64,000 nucleotides of DNA from Microbotryomycetes sp. JL201. Taxonomy: Eukaryota; Basidiomycota; Microbotryomycetes. The stretch covers positions 372,001-436,000 of the forward strand of contig JAQYUZ010000004.1 of the NCBI GenBank assembly GCA_033819885.1. Direction: 5' to 3'. The position numbers and the translations under genes were made by a program. Below the pieces are notes generated by a model. That model was not told the DNA's origin. It did no database searches and saw nothing but the letters and a program-made list of their open reading frames with translations. This document shows, one piece after another, positions 49,701 through 61,896 of the stretch. The stretch's first letter is position 1. Every line of letters starts with the position of its first letter.

Positions 49701-51752
49701 CGACGCTCGACTCTGAGTTGTCGAGTGGCAAACCTGTGGAAGCGAAGCTTGAAGCCGTCCTCAAAGAAATGTACAATTCTATCAAGAGTCATCCTATATT
49801 TCAGCCCTTGGAGAGCAACACGTCGGCGTCGACTTCTCGAACGTCCTTGTCTTTGCCTGCGGCCGGACCAGGTCAGTACGCCACTTTCAACAGCGTCAAC
49901 AGGGCCACAAGTCGAAGGTCCATTGCTAGCTCTACAATGAGTGGTGGGACGGGCAGCTCGAACGCATTCAAGAGGTCGAGCACTCTAGGTTTTGGCAGTT
50001 TGCTGAGTCCGCAAGGGAGTGGACACGAAGGGTTGAGGCCGCCCAGTCCCTCCCCGAGCACTGCCACATCCTTCACCGACGTGAGTGGAGCATTATGTTT
50101 TGTACCAGAACCTGTGAGCTCACGAAGAACGACGAACAGGACCATTTCAACACTGCCTACGGAGCCGCATCAAACTATCATCACCAGGTGCCGACCGTCG
50201 GCTTCGCAAACAGCTTATCCCACTCGATCATCAGAGAACAACAAGAAGATGAGACTCCGCATCACAATGTCCATGCGGACGATGACGACGTCGTCGAGAT
50301 CACCGACGAAGAGTTGGCCCTAATGGGTGCGCCTTGGGCAAAGGAAGGTCTTGTTTGGCGAAAGCACTATTGGGAGACGGCAGGCAAGAGGTCGAAGGAA
50401 AAAAGTTGGTTGCAAGTCTTCGTGGTCGCTGGCAAGGGAGAATTGCAAATGTTTAGGTTCGATGGGGCCGGTTCTGGGGCCGCCGGCAACCGACAAAGTA
50501 CAAGATTTGGTGCTGGCCTTGGCGGGGGAGACTGGACGGTAAGCATGGAGGTGCCACCCAGCTCCTTGTCACTCAAGCTCAACGTACGCTTTTTGCTTGT
50601 AGAGCAACGCAAACGCAGTCGGATCCGTTTCGTTGATTCACGCACTATGCTCGGCTATGCCTCCCCCGGGATACAACAAGAGTCGACCTCACTGCTTTGT
50701 TTTGACACTGCCGTCAGGTGGAACCTACTTTTTCCAAACAGGCACGCCGGATCTTGTCCAAGAATGGGTGTCGACGTGCAACTATTGGGCCGCTCGGCTG
50801 AGCAAGACTGCCTTGCCTGGTGGCGTCAGCAACATGGAGTACGGTTGGAACAGACTCGACGTGCAAACGGTCGATTCTCGTCTAAGACATTCAGTATCGT
50901 TTGATCATGGTAACTCGATCGACGATACGATGAGCGTCAAAAGTGGCAAGAGCAAGCGCAGCTACCAAGTCTCTTTGGCCCATTCGCATGCGTCGTCCGG
51001 TCTGGGCGGCGGTACATCTGCTGCTTCGACTCGTGATGTCAATGACAAGATCCACATCAACGATTGGCAGGTGCCTCCACCGCCCAGTGGCTCGAGTCAA
51101 CTGAGCGAGGACGCTCAGCTTGAGAACCTTCGACGACACCTAGCGCTGGTCAAGGAAGACATATTGCAGCACAATATGATCAGGGTGCCGTTGACGAGAC
51201 TTGTGAGTTACGCGCCGGGTCCAGCTTCTGAAATAGCAAGAACAAGACTAATTTCCGCCAATTTTGGCAGTACTCTTCCCGGAACGCCAATGCGAGCAAG
51301 GCTCTGGCAAATTGGGACCGCAAGTCTAAACACTTGCTGTCAGAAAGTGTCAAGTACCAGACCTACATTGAGGCGTTGTCGAGCGCGATCAAGTTGCGGT
51401 CCTTGAAGAGAGGGCAGAAGCAAATCGAGCAAATGCTAAGGCAGGCTGATCAGGTCGAAGACGAAGACGAACCTGAAGTGTTGCATGGGCTTGGAGCTTC
51501 CAAAATGGAAGTGGCTGAGCAAGATGGAGCTGGAGAAGCCGAACAAAGTGTGAGACTCGTTGGGTCGGTCGCGGACGAGCCGGCAACGTCGACAGACGTA
51601 AATTCGACTTCATTAGACTTGAGATCGTCCGTTTATATAGACGCGTGAGTTGATGCTCGTTTTACATTTCAACATGAACCCGCAAGCGCTTATATTTTAA
51701 CGCACAAAACTGACACAGTCGCAGCAGCGATGTTTCGCCTGTTGTGGGCTAA
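46793..51752 (+). CDS. Sec7-PH domain Arf guanine-nucleotide exchange factor
   Basis: Exons are 46793-48996, 49055-49135, 49198-50080, 50140-50538, 50603-51202, 51271-51644 and 51719-51752 (1524 aa). The first 700 residues are Ser/Pro/Thr-rich and disordered. The Sec7 domain spans about 48900-49440: WLGSP, LRRWIVFFDFAGLRLDVAFRR, LKAETQQVDRILAQFSRRYHE and YGSADVVHAVAYSLLLLNTDLHV. The catalytic glutamate of the Arf-GEF finger is the E in KAETQQ. A PH domain follows at about 50340-50820 (LVWRKHYWETAG, WLQVFVVAGKGELQMFRF, PHCFVLTLPSGGTYFFQT), then a helical tail. Sec7 followed by PH is the EFA6/Syt1/Yel1 arrangement, which activates Arf at the plasma membrane or Golgi. A possible pair of introns inside exon 1 (47537-47598 and 47695-47737, together 105 nt) would keep the frame. 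That part of the model is uncertain. Confidence 0.87.
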
Positions 51753-52030
51753 GGCTGAGCGGAGTCGTTTTTGGAAAACGGAATGTTGTCATTACCACTG
51801 TTGTCACTTGAACAGGTATTTCGATTAGTGCAAACATTGTAAGAACTCGGCTCGGCCCCACCCTGACTTGACGCTCGACTGTTCGGTGCCTGGCGCACGA
51901 CACACACCTTGGACTCGTTTCAGAGGCAAACTCCCTCGTGGTCGTGCTGTCGAGTGGACAAGCTCAGTGGGCGTTTACAACGTGACGACTGCGGCAATCG
52001 CCCCGAGCGCGTTGCTCGAACGCGCGCACC

Positions 52031-54929
52031 ATGGCTGACGCCAAGCTATTCACGCGCGGCAAAATCACAGAGTGAGTCTGAGCGGTTTCTTATGACTGCC
52101 GCCGCAAGGACTGTCTTACGCAGAAGCGGGTATCGGTAGCACGAACTGCCTGCGCGCGCCATGGCTCACACTCATCGCCTTGCACACAGGTTGAGGGCAG
52201 AGCTGCAGGCAGAGAAGAAGGACAAGAACTTTGCAAAGCGAAAAGCGGTGCTCAAGCGGGTCGTCAGTACAGTTTCGAGTTGCGGTCGGCGCTATGGACA
52301 GTTCGAAATGACTGACATCAATCAAATCAACAATGACAGGTTGCGAGTATGACGATGGGACAGGTGCATCTGTGGTCTGGCTTTCTTGCCTTACGCACGC
52401 AACTGACCTCGTCCGCACTCGCTTCAGGACATGTCGCCTCTGTACCCCGATGTCATCGCTTGTTTGTCGATTCCAGCACTGGAGATCAAGAAAATGGTCT
52501 ACTTGTATCTCATCAACTATGCCAAGACCAAGCCAAACATGATCGAACCCGCCTTGCAGGGTTTGCTCGAAGTCAGTCGCTCAATTCTCGACCGAGCGAA
52601 TGTCACGCTGACTGATCGCGGTCATTCTGACAGGACGCGTACGATAGAAACGCTTTGATCAGAGCTTTGGCGATCCGGACAATGTCCTATATACCCCTGC
52701 CACGCGTGATTGACGCACTGCGCGAGCCGCTTCGTGCTTGCCTAAAGGACAGAGACCCGTACGTGCGCAAAACGGCAGCGATTTGTGTCGCAAAATTGTA
52801 CATGCACGACAGACGTATAGTCGAGAAAGAAGACTTCATCAATTCTTTGCGCGACTTGCTCGCGGATGCGAATCCAACGGTCGTAGCGAATGCGGTCGCA
52901 GCATTGACAGAAATCAGCGAACGGAGTGACAGCATTCATCTGCGTCTCAATTCGACAGTCGCAAGTCGACTCGTCAGCGCCATGGGAGAGTGCTCCGAGT
53001 AAGACCTTCATGTCGCCTTGCCAGCTCTTACCTGCTCAACTTTTGTCCGCACAGATGGGGCCAAACGTACCTGCTCGAGAGCTTGATGTACTTTGTCCCG
53101 GAAGAAAACGAGGATGCCGAATTAGTCGCAGAGCGGATAGCAATCAGGTTGCAACACTCAAACTCTGCCGTCGTTCTGACCACCGTCAAGGTCATTTTAT
53201 ACCTGATGAACTACTTCGGCTCCACGGATGCGGTCGAGGCCATGTGTCGCAAGCTGAGCCCGCCACTTGGTGAGTATCTTGCTTTGGCACCGTCTCGTAC
53301 CCGACGAGCTGAAATGGGGCTGGCTTAGTCACCTTACTGTCGTCGGGACCGGAAGTGCAATATGTGGCGCTGCGCAACATCCATCTGATTATACAACGAA
53401 GACCGAGCATCCTCAAGAACGACGTCAAAGTGTTTTTCTGCAAGTACAATGATCCGATATACGTCAAGCTCGCCAAGCTCGAGATCATTTACCGGCTCGC
53501 GAACGAGAAAAATGTCGACCAAGTTTTGGCCGAGCTCCGAGAGCAAGTCTTGGGTAGAACCTAGTGCTCTCTCGTGAAAGTACACCTGACTTGTATTCTT
53601 CGCGTCGTTCAGGTATGCAGCCGAGGTCGATGTCGACTTTGTACGCAAGGCCGTGCGAGCTATCGGTCGAATCGCCATCAAGATTAACTCTGCCGCCGAT
53701 TTGTGCATCACGACGTTACTTGCACTCGTAAAGACCAAAGTCAGCTACGTTGTGCAGGAAGCGATAGTCGTCATAAAAGATATTTTCAGGCGGTACCCGA
53801 ATCAGTACGAAGGCATCATTGGCACGTTATGTGAGAACTTGGACGCTCTGGACACGCCAGACGCAAAGGCAGCCATGATCTGGATTCTCGGACAATACGC
53901 GGACCGAATCGAAAACTCTGACGAATTGTTGGACGATTTTCTGACGACTTTTCTCGAAGAACCTGTCGAGGTGAGATGCTAAATCAGCACAGGCATGCAA
54001 ACGCGGTCCGGCTGACGCTGTTGATGATTCAGGTCCAACTCGCCTTGCTGACAGCCACGGTCAAGCTGTTTATCAAACGGCCTACGGCAGGCCAACACCT
54101 CGTTCCAAAAGTCCTCAAATGGGCCACCGAGCAAGTCGACAATCCCGATCTACGCGATAGAGGTTTCATCTATTGGCGCATGCTCTCTACCGATCCAAAC
54201 GCCGCCACCAACATCATTTTTTCAGAAAAGCCTCCAATCTCGACAGAGTCAGAATCGATGGACAGAGGTCTGGTCGACAGGTTGCTGCTGCACACTGGCA
54301 GTTTGGCTAGTTTGTATGCGAAAGAACCTCAAACGTTCATCCGAGGCGCGAGGCCCAAGTATCTGAATGACTCGCCTGCTTTGGACCCAGAAGCGAAGAA
54401 ACATTTGTTTGATCCGACTGTGTTGATGGCTCAACGAGCAGCGGCGGCGGCGGCGGCGGTGATGGCGACGACAGCGACTACTCCTGCGTTGCCGCCGAGA
54501 CCGTCTGCCTCTCGTGGTAACTCTTTGGCGACGGATGCGGCAAGGGTCGCAGACGACGACGTTGAGCAAGACGATGAAGAAGAAGAGGAAGAGGAAGAGT
54601 CGGCTTTGAACCCTGGTGCGGCCAAGGGTCCGACTTCACAAGCGATCGACGACATCAACAGTCCGACTTCGCCGACCGAACCTTCTTCACTTGTCGCTGC
54701 GCCCGTCGGCGTCAGCGGCAATGGCGTGCCTGACACGACCACTGGTTCGATCGACGGCAAGACGATTCGGACGAACCAAGTCGACATTGACGAGTTTGAT
54801 CCGTATGCGAGTTTGGCGAGGATGAGTTTTGATTTCGCAGGCGGACACCCTGCCGGTCAATCTTCTGGGTACGGTTATGACGGACCAGAATTGGGTACAG
54901 ATCGAAGGGTAGACGCTTCATTACTTTGA
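52031..54929 (+). CDS. APL2: Clathrin adaptor beta subunit (AP-1 beta, APL2-like)
   Basis: Nine exons: 52031-52071, 52190-52262, 52340-52363 (24 nt), 52428-52571, 52634-52998, 53055-53269, 53329-53542, 53613-53970 and 54033-54929 (776 aa). The beta-adaptin trunk of HEAT/ARM repeats is continuous. Landmarks are [81 protein letters not shown] and [20 protein letters not shown]. The last 270 residues are a low-complexity hinge with an acidic [10 protein letters not shown] run; there is no recognisable appendage (ear) domain. It would form the core of the AP-1 (or AP-2) coat that sorts cargo into clathrin vesicles; the AP-1 choice is by resemblance. The intron at 53543-53612 starts with GC (AGA/GCAAGT) and is required for the frame and for the conserved LREYAAEVD junction. 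Confidence 0.93.
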
Positions 54930-55010
54930 AGTTGGAAAGCATACATACGTTTTCGGTATTTTTCGCTCTTTTCTTTCTACCTAAAACTCGCTCTGCAGAC
55001 CGAGTACATT

Positions 55011-55052
55011 ACACATACACTCGCAACGCGCGCGCGCATACACATACACATA
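55011..55052. repeat. Simple repeat, CG run plus ACACAT units
   Basis: A short run of CG dinucleotides flanked by repeated ACACAT/ATACAC units lies in the convergent 3' region between APL2 and YDJ1. It is non-coding simple sequence. Confidence 0.7.
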
Positions 55053-55079
55053 CGAGGTGAACAAAAGAAAACGGGAAAT

Positions 55080-56874
55080 CTATTGGTTTGCACACTGGAC
55101 AGATGGACCGTGACCACCTTCCTCGTCGTCTTCGTCAACATCCATGCCACCCGGAGCGCCGTTCTTCATCTTTCTGTCTGACGCGTCTTGCATCTCGACT
55201 TGGTCATCAATGTGAATGTTTTCAGGGTAAGTAGGCAATTCCGGTCGGGGTGGCAAGATGGACTCGAGCGGGCCGAGAACGGACGGGTCGAGACTGTCGG
55301 GGAATTTGACAGTCATTTGAACGATCAAGTCGCCCATCTCGTGGTGGCGGTAAGACGGCATGCCTTGGCCTGGAATCACCTTGAGAGAACCTGCACATGC
55401 GAGTGAAGAGTCAGTAACGGGTACAAAATGGCCAATCGCCTTTGGGCAGCGAAGCCAAGCTTACCAGGCTTGATGATCTCGCCAGGCGCGATCGTGACGA
55501 GCAAAGCGCGCTCGTCGAGATGGGGAAGCGAGAATTGACCGCCAGCCAACGCCGTCAACAAGTCAATCTCGACCTCTGCAAACAGATCGTCTCCCTTGCG
55601 CTTGAACACGTCGTGCGGCTTCTCCTCGACCACAATGACCACGTCGCCCGGTTCAATACCGGGTGCTTGGTCGGCTTCGCCCTTGAAAGTGATCGTCTGC
55701 CCTTCTTTCATGCCTCTGTCGATAAACACTTCAAGCACCTTGCGCTCGTTCGAGATCTTTTTGCCGTTGCACTGTTTGCACCTGTCTTTTGCGTTGATGA
55801 TTTCGCCTTCGCCTTGACAATCTGGGCATGTTTGTTGGATTTGCTGAACCATCGGGCCGAGCTGCCTCAGGACGATTTTAATGCCTTGGCCTTGGCAGCC
55901 GTTGCACTTTTTAACGGCGCCTTCCTTGCCGCCCTTGCCGTTGCACTTGCTGCACAGGACGTGTTTCTGGAGAGCGAGCTTGGTCGTTTTGCCTTTGTAC
56001 AAGTCCTCTAGCGAGACCTTGATGCGATGAACGAGGTCCTTGCCCTTGCGTGGTCCCTGAGGTCGACCTCTGCTGCCGCCAAAGAATCCGCCACCTCCTC
56101 CAAACAGTTGCGAGAACAAGTCCTGGGGATCCATGCCACCCATTCCTCCGCCTCCGGACAAGCCTTCTTCGCCATACTGGTCATACATTCTTCGCTTCTC
56201 GGGGCTGAACAGAAGCGGAACGAGCGACGACGTCAGCTCAACAGGTCGGAATGTGTTGTGACCGGAGAAGAAGGAAGAGACGCACTCTGACAAGACTTCG
56301 TATGCATGACTGACTTCCTTGAACTCGTCGCCAGCGTTTGGGTTCTTGTCGGGATGCAGCAAGAGTGCCTAAACGAGAGCAATCAGTCAGCGGTCGTTCT
56401 GCGGCTGGATCCAGAGGGCCGTTGATCTGATTGGTAGGCTGGCGCTCTGTCGCGACTGTCACAAGCGGCAACGTGTTGCCCGAGAGTGTGTGCACGGCTG
56501 CTGTCCCGCTGCCAATGCCCTTCCCGCCGTTGTGCGCTCGGGCCTGATCGCGACTTTTGGGGACAAACGGGTCAAGGCGGCAGCAGCAGCTGCAGCGCGT
56601 GTGTCAAGCAGTGCGGTCGCAACATGTCATGGCAGTCAATGGTACCGCATGTCGTCTGGGCTGGACGAGTGCAGCCTGCCGGCGCTGTGAGCCGCTCGGA
56701 CGAAAAAGCGCGGTCGAGGCGACGCGCTGCTCGCCGCCACGCCGACAACCCAAGGTGCATGCAATTAACCAAGCACAAGCAACTTACTTTTTTGCGGTAA
56801 GCCTTCTTGAGGTCAGACTCTGAGCATGATGGGTCGACGCCGAGCAAGTCGTACAGTTTTGTTTCGGCGACCAT
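55080..56874 (-). CDS. YDJ1: Class A J-protein, YDJ1/MAS5-like cytosolic Hsp40
   Basis: Exons are 56874-56788, 56368-56286, 56204-55465 and 55390-55080 (406 aa; yeast Ydj1 409). The J-domain carries HPD in LLLHPDKNP and [16 protein letters not shown] Gly/Phe-rich segment follows ([20 protein letters not shown]). Four CxxCxG zinc repeats come next: [24 protein letters not shown] and CKQCNGKK. The client-binding C-terminal domains end [15 protein letters not shown]. The last residues are CANQ, a CaaX farnesylation signal comparable to CASQ in Ydj1, so it is probably lipid-anchored to ER or cytosolic membranes. It stimulates cytosolic Hsp70 in folding and organelle import. The first intron (56369-56787) is 419 nt, by far the longest in this window. 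Confidence 0.96.
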
Positions 56875-57430
56875 TTCAATCGTTCACACGCCAAGTACGA
56901 GGCAATCAAGCACGAGAATAAACTCTGTCGAAACGAGTCGTCGACGTTGGAATGAGCGAGAGGCGAGTGCGAGTCGCGAGCGTGTGTCAGAGAAGCGGCA
57001 AGAGTGTCAGCAATCTCGAACGCTCGGGGCTCGTCGTCGTCGCCTCGGCCCAAAAGCAAAATCCTATGGAACGCCACCGAACAAGTGCGATTGCGCCGGC
57101 TCATAGCGCATGATTGCCCGATCGAAAGCATACAACTTGTATTGTGATAGCATAACACTTTGTCACATATGCTAGCGACTCCGTAGCTGTCCAGTCAAGG
57201 CCTACAGACAGGCTTTCGACAAAACACCTCCTGTTTTGAGGTCTCGTCAACAAACAGCCTGATCTGACTCGTAAACTATAGAGTGTGGAACATGCCCTGT
57301 CGTTTGTTCGGAACGACGACACCTTGGAATGTCAGTCGCGCTCAGGCCCTCGGCCCCGCCAAAACTCGCCGCGCGTCCGCACGCGCTTGTGCAAAACTTA
57401 CGACAATCGCGACGCGCACACAGTCACCCA
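56875..57430. other. Divergent intergenic region, YDJ1 / SUB1
   Basis: About 556 bp between divergent start codons, the longest gene-free stretch in the window. I looked for heat-shock elements (inverted nGAAn units) because a YDJ1-type gene might carry them. I saw only isolated GAA/TTC pairs, not a convincing array. Open frames here have no domain signal. Confidence 0.5.
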
Positions 57431-58092
57431 ATGGCCAAACGCAAAGTGCTCAGTCAAGACACTGTCGATTCGGATGACGACGGGGCCGTCAACAACCAAG
57501 AATCCGATGGCGCCTCGAGCTCATCCAATTCGCCTGCTCCGCCCAAAAAGTCCAAAGTGCGTACCATCAGCTTCTGACGAATCATCCTGGCTTACTTGCG
57601 CCGTAAGTAATGACCTGGACACTGACGGATCCTCGGACCGCTGCGCTACCCAGACACCAAAGGCTGCCAAATCATCGTCAAAAGTGAAAGAGAAGAATGC
57701 GGACGACAACAAGAAGAACAAGAAGAACAAAGTCGAGTCGGACCTAGACGACGACGACGACGAAGACGACGGACCGTCAGTGGGACTCGAAAAGAATGAC
57801 GAAGGCGAGCCATTTGTCCAGCTGCCGGGCAGCAAGCGCGTCATGATCAGCAAATTCAAAGGCAAGAAGCTTATCAACATTCGCGAGATGTACGAAAAAG
57901 ATGGCGAAATCAAGCCTGGCAAGAAAGGAATCGCCTTGACGCCAGAGCAGTTTCAAGTCTTGAAAAAGTCGATCCCTCTGGTAAGTTGACGACATGCGTG
58001 AGCATAATTAGTGCACATTGAGCTGAACGCACTGGACATGCGTTTTTATTGGCATTGGGATTCAGATCGAGAGTGCCCTCCGCAGCTTGTGA
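57431..58092 (+). CDS. SUB1: PC4/SUB1-type transcriptional coactivator
   Basis: Exons are 57431-57556, 57654-57980 and 58066-58092 (159 aa). The N-terminal half is Ser/Lys/Asp-rich, with an acidic DLDDDDDEDD tract. The PC4 single-stranded-DNA-binding domain runs from about residue 90: FVQLPGSKRVMISKFKGKKL, INIREMYEKDGEIKPGKKGI and ALTPEQFQVLKKSIPL. The last exon adds only IESALRSL, which completes the final helix. It binds ssDNA and basal factors to help RNA polymerase II and III initiation. The stop lies 174 bp from the convergent unknown gene. Confidence 0.95.
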
Positions 58093-58266
58093 CCACGCAG
58101 CGACGCATCTCAAAACTTTGTTTATAGCTAACTTCCCCTTCATCACATGCGTTTGCGTTTGCTTGTACGTTTCCCATCTAATGGAATAAAATTGCGGTAC
58201 TTCGCTTCAACGAGTCTACTAGCATGAGAACCTAAAGGATTGCTTAAAAACGAACCACACCGTCTG

Positions 58267-58958
58267 TCATACTTGATGCACTTGGACGTTAGGGTAAAAG
58301 TGCATGCGTGCTCTCCTCCCCAATTGAGGTGGTGGTGGCAGTATTTTTTCCGTTCCGTCATTGTTGCCTATCAAATGAATTTGAATCGCCTCTGGGTGAT
58401 AGCCACCTGTAGCTGCATGATTTCGCGTGACAGCTTCGAGTGTATGACTGAACTTTGCCGTCATCTTGCGTTCGAACGAGACGAGGGATATGCGACGAAA
58501 GTGGTTGGAACTGTCAGAATTTTGGTATTGATCGTCGTGGCGGGACCGAGCGCCGAGAGAACCGAGGGCAGGAGGATGTTGACTGATCTAATCGTGCAAG
58601 CTTGTTCAGCCAGACAAGCCGAGCCGTCAAAGGGAGAAAGGAAAGCTTCGTGCTCACCTGGCGGTCTTTGAAACTCTGAATCGCACCTTTGAATAGGTCA
58701 AAATCACGTTGCTGGGCAGAGAGTCCAGTTGAGCTCCTCCTCATTGACATTGCTCCGGAGCTGTTCACATACGACATCAGCCAGGACCTGTCTCCCGCTC
58801 GAGGTCAGTACGTCAAAGTCATCCTTGACTGGGCCGTTTCGCAATTGTCTTGATAGGTCCTGAGCCGACTGTAACACGTTGATGGCCGAATCGATGGTTG
58901 TTCGACCGGATGGGCGTGAGCGAAATACTGAAGGAGGGATTGTTTGCATCGGTCTCAT
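58267..58958 (-). CDS. Small helical protein of unknown function
   Basis: Proposed exons are 58958-58773, 58711-58658, 58600-58584 and 58510-58267 (166 aa). They join by GTATGT, GTGAGC and GTCAAC introns with the frame preserved. I do not recognise the family. The protein is predicted helical and perhaps coiled-coil: TIDSAINVLQSAQDLSRQL, then QRDFDLFKGAIQSFKDRQ, then FERKMTAKFSHTLEAVTR. A short Pro-rich, basic C-terminus follows. The size and helical look would fit a subunit of a small complex (kinetochore, Mediator or SNARE-like), but that is speculation. The 17-nt third exon has a weak AAG acceptor and is the least secure part. Confidence 0.45.
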
Positions 58959-59249
58959 GAGATTCAAAAGCGACGAGCGATGAGGCGAATTGACTTCAAA
59001 GTCCGCGGCGGAAGTGGGGTTCCGACTCCTGATCTGGAACGGCGGAATTGGCTACCGTACATAGCAAACGCACGAAGCTTTCTGTCGACTGCAAAGCTTG
59101 CTAATATGCACTGATGAATAAAGTGCAGCGAGTCTAGAAAGGCAACGTAGCGGAGACATCTTCATACCGCAATGTTTGACATGTTACAACAGTGAGTGAA
59201 GGTACTTTGCTACTCAATACGAATGTGACCCATTCAATTCCGGCTCGCT

Positions 59250-60471
59250 CTATGGTCGTGCCATGCTTGCGACAGCCTGTCGAGCAAAGTCAGCGTTTGC
59301 CATGAAGCATATGTGAAGCTGCTCGACCAACATGATCGCGGCAGACACGAAGCCAGACACAGCCTTGATGCCCTCACTAGCCGTGTCGAGCTCGAGTGTG
59401 TCCCATGCTAGCGCAGACCTGGTGAGCTCAAGGGACTTGTCACAGATCTTTCGCATGACTTACTTGCAAATGTCGCCTCGCACAGCAGTCGCACTCGTTC
59501 CCACCACAGCCCGCTCAGCTCGTCCCTCAACGACTTCAGTTTGTTCTTGCTTGTCCGGATCCTTTCTCTCAGTCTTTTTTCTTCTGTCTCTCTCGTCTGT
59601 AATTCGTTCTCTGCGGACGTTTTCGTCGGAGCGTCCCAAAACTCGAGTTCGTCCAGTTTCTGTTCGTACAAAAGGGACAGTTTCCTCACTTCTCTACCTT
59701 CACTCCTGACGCTCTCTCTCGATCTCGCCACCTGAGCCAATCCGAGCAATGCAGAGACGAGCGTTGCCACTTCGGCCGTCCTGTCTGCCCGGCGAGTCTT
59801 GTGAGAACTCAGCGGCAAGAGTCTCAGTCTGGACGCAAGGAATATATTGTCCGCAAAGACGGAAACCACGTCCAGTGCCGCTCTCGTCAATTTGTAAACG
59901 TCGTCCGCTGTCCATCTCGACAACAAGCCAGTTCCGCTACTGCTCGCCTGGCCGTGCGAGAGAGCTGGTGGTTTGGAAATCCATGTGACGGGGTTCAAGA
60001 TGCGGTACAAATATGTCGAGATGTCGTATAGGGCGACGACCCTTCTCAGTGCCGACAAGAGAGAAACGATGGCAAGAACGGACGAGGCTGTGGATTTTGC
60101 GGTTGCGCTCTGGCGGACATACAATGCTAGACGAAGTGAGTATTGCACAACTCTCTGTGTGACAAGCATTGCCAATGCGTCAGACACCCAGTCACGATCA
60201 CGTGAAACCCAAGCTTGCCAGCGTCGCGTCGCGGCCGTCAGACGTATTGAAGAACGCAAGGGTGCGCTTCTGTGAATGATGGTCCTCATGGGGCATGTGG
60301 ACATACTGCTTGAGGGCGGAGACGCGGTCAATGCGACACGTCACGTCGCCTCGGCGTTCAGACAGTCCGACTGACCTTTGTGACGCTCGGCGGTTGTTGG
60401 GCAGCTGATGTCTGTGCTGTAGGCAAGGGGTGGATATCTACCCGAGGTGATTCCTTTGGGTCTCGAGGCAT
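59250..60471 (-). CDS. PEX11: Peroxin-11-like membrane protein
   Basis: Exons are 60471-60376, 60305-60202, 60152-59484 and 59418-59250 (345 aa, frame kept). After a Pro/Thr-rich start comes FFNTSDGRDATLASL. Helical segments typical of Pex11 follow: VVQYSLRLALYVRQS, VSLLSALRRVVALYDISTYLYRIL and, near the end, ALAWDTLELDTASEGIKAVSGFVSAAIMLVEQL. A charged coiled-coil insertion (about residues 240-290, ENELQTRETEEKRLRERIRT) lies between the conserved parts. Pex11 proteins bend and elongate the peroxisomal membrane before division. The second intron uses a CAGAG acceptor rather than the first AG, needed to keep frame, so that border is tentative. The start lies about 110 bp from the next, divergent gene. 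Confidence 0.68.
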
Positions 60472-60579
60472 CTGAGAGGTATCCCGAAGGTCAAAATTCA
60501 CAGGTGCATTGGACAAGGTCGATGTTCAAGTCGACGTCATTTCGACAGTCACCCTCCGCACCCGCTTGTGTACCGGCAC

Positions 60580-61896
60580 ATGACCCGCCTCAACAACGAA
60601 CACATGGTACAAGAGCTACTTAGTCATGGCAGTTCACTCAAGGGTCGACCCAAGCTGGCGCACGAGCCTGCGCTCGCAAAGCGCCTGCCGCCATCCAACT
60701 ACATTGCCGCACTGGCTAATGACCACGCCAAACAGGCCAGACGAGCATTCGTGCTCGAGCAAAGCTTGGCATCAGCCGTTGAAACTCCCATCGACGCGCA
60801 TCCCGCGGCACAGCCTCTTTCAGCTGAATCACGTGATCCACCAAAGGCCCAGCAAGTGGCGGACAGAAGACTTTCGTACGCTTTAAACAACAAGCGGCAC
60901 AGAACAGGCTACGACAGCCATGACGTGCTTAGGTGCATCGAGAAGCGAGATGCCGTCGGTCTCATGGAGATTCGCAACGCGAATTTCGCATTATTGCTGC
61001 AGCCTGTTGGGGGCGTGACACCACTCGTGTTTTGTATGAGGCAAGGCAAGACGCGTGAGCTGACCAACCTGTTCCATGAGATGTCGACAGGGTGCTGACA
61101 CCTTGTGCGCGAGCAGACTCTGACATGGCTATTTTACTTTGCGGCGCGTTATCTCGTCGAGTCAATGATATCACAGACGACGAATTGTCAGAGTCCAGGC
61201 CAGAGCTGAAAGCCATGCTGTACGTCGGCTCTGTCTCCGAAGCGCTTGTTTTTGCACTGACAAGCTTGAGACTAGTCGATCTATACGCGCCAACCTGAGA
61301 ATCGCAATTACACATGGCCTGGCAACGTCCGACACGTCTTTGCTGAGCTCATTCTTGCAAACTATCATCATGTCTGAAGGCGACCGCTGGATCCAGTCCG
61401 CCTCGCACACTGTCGCACTGGCCTTGCGTCGAGGTCCTCAAGGTCGACCTGTCCACACTGCAACAAGTCTCGTCAATAAATGGGTTGGACGAGAGCTAAA
61501 GCAGCAGGAAATCGCGAGCGTGTCGGAATACCTAGCGAACGCTGCCGGCGATCTCGTGCTGCTTGGATGCTGGAGTGTCGTGACGGACAAGGTGTTGAAT
61601 GGGGAGCCAATTCCACTGTATTACTTCGCGAGGGACGACCGTATATTGAAGTGAGTGTCTCCCTCGCATCTGTTCAAAGTCGGCAAACTGATTGATCTGC
61701 TCCCTGTTGGGCTGCTCCTTCTCGCAGAGCCCTCGAAGAGCGCATTGATGGGCTCAAAAAGAATAATACGTACATTCGGCTGTCAAAACAGCTGCGAGAG
61801 CAAATCGCGAGCTCTGTCAGAGTGCTTTCGGATCGCAAAATTGGAGGCAAGGAACGCGTACATCAGCTGCAGAACGAGCTCGATGCACATGACTGA
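60580..61896 (+). CDS. Conserved-looking fungal protein of unknown function
   Basis: Exons are 60580-61054, 61117-61219, 61276-61650 and 61728-61896 (373 aa; introns GTGAGC, GTACGT and GTGAGT). I do not recognise the family. The segment around PVGGVTPLVFCMRQGKTHSDMAILL looks ankyrin-like, but only one such unit is visible. Around 61360-61640 is a mostly helical region (SFLQTIIMSEGDRWIQSA, VNKWVGRELKQQEIASVSEYL). The C-terminus is a likely coiled coil (ALEERIDGLKKNN, RLSKQLREQIASSVRVL, HQLQNELDAHD). The reading frame stays open upstream of the chosen ATG without another ATG (PHPLVYRH precedes it). A short upstream first exon is therefore possible. Confidence 0.65.
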
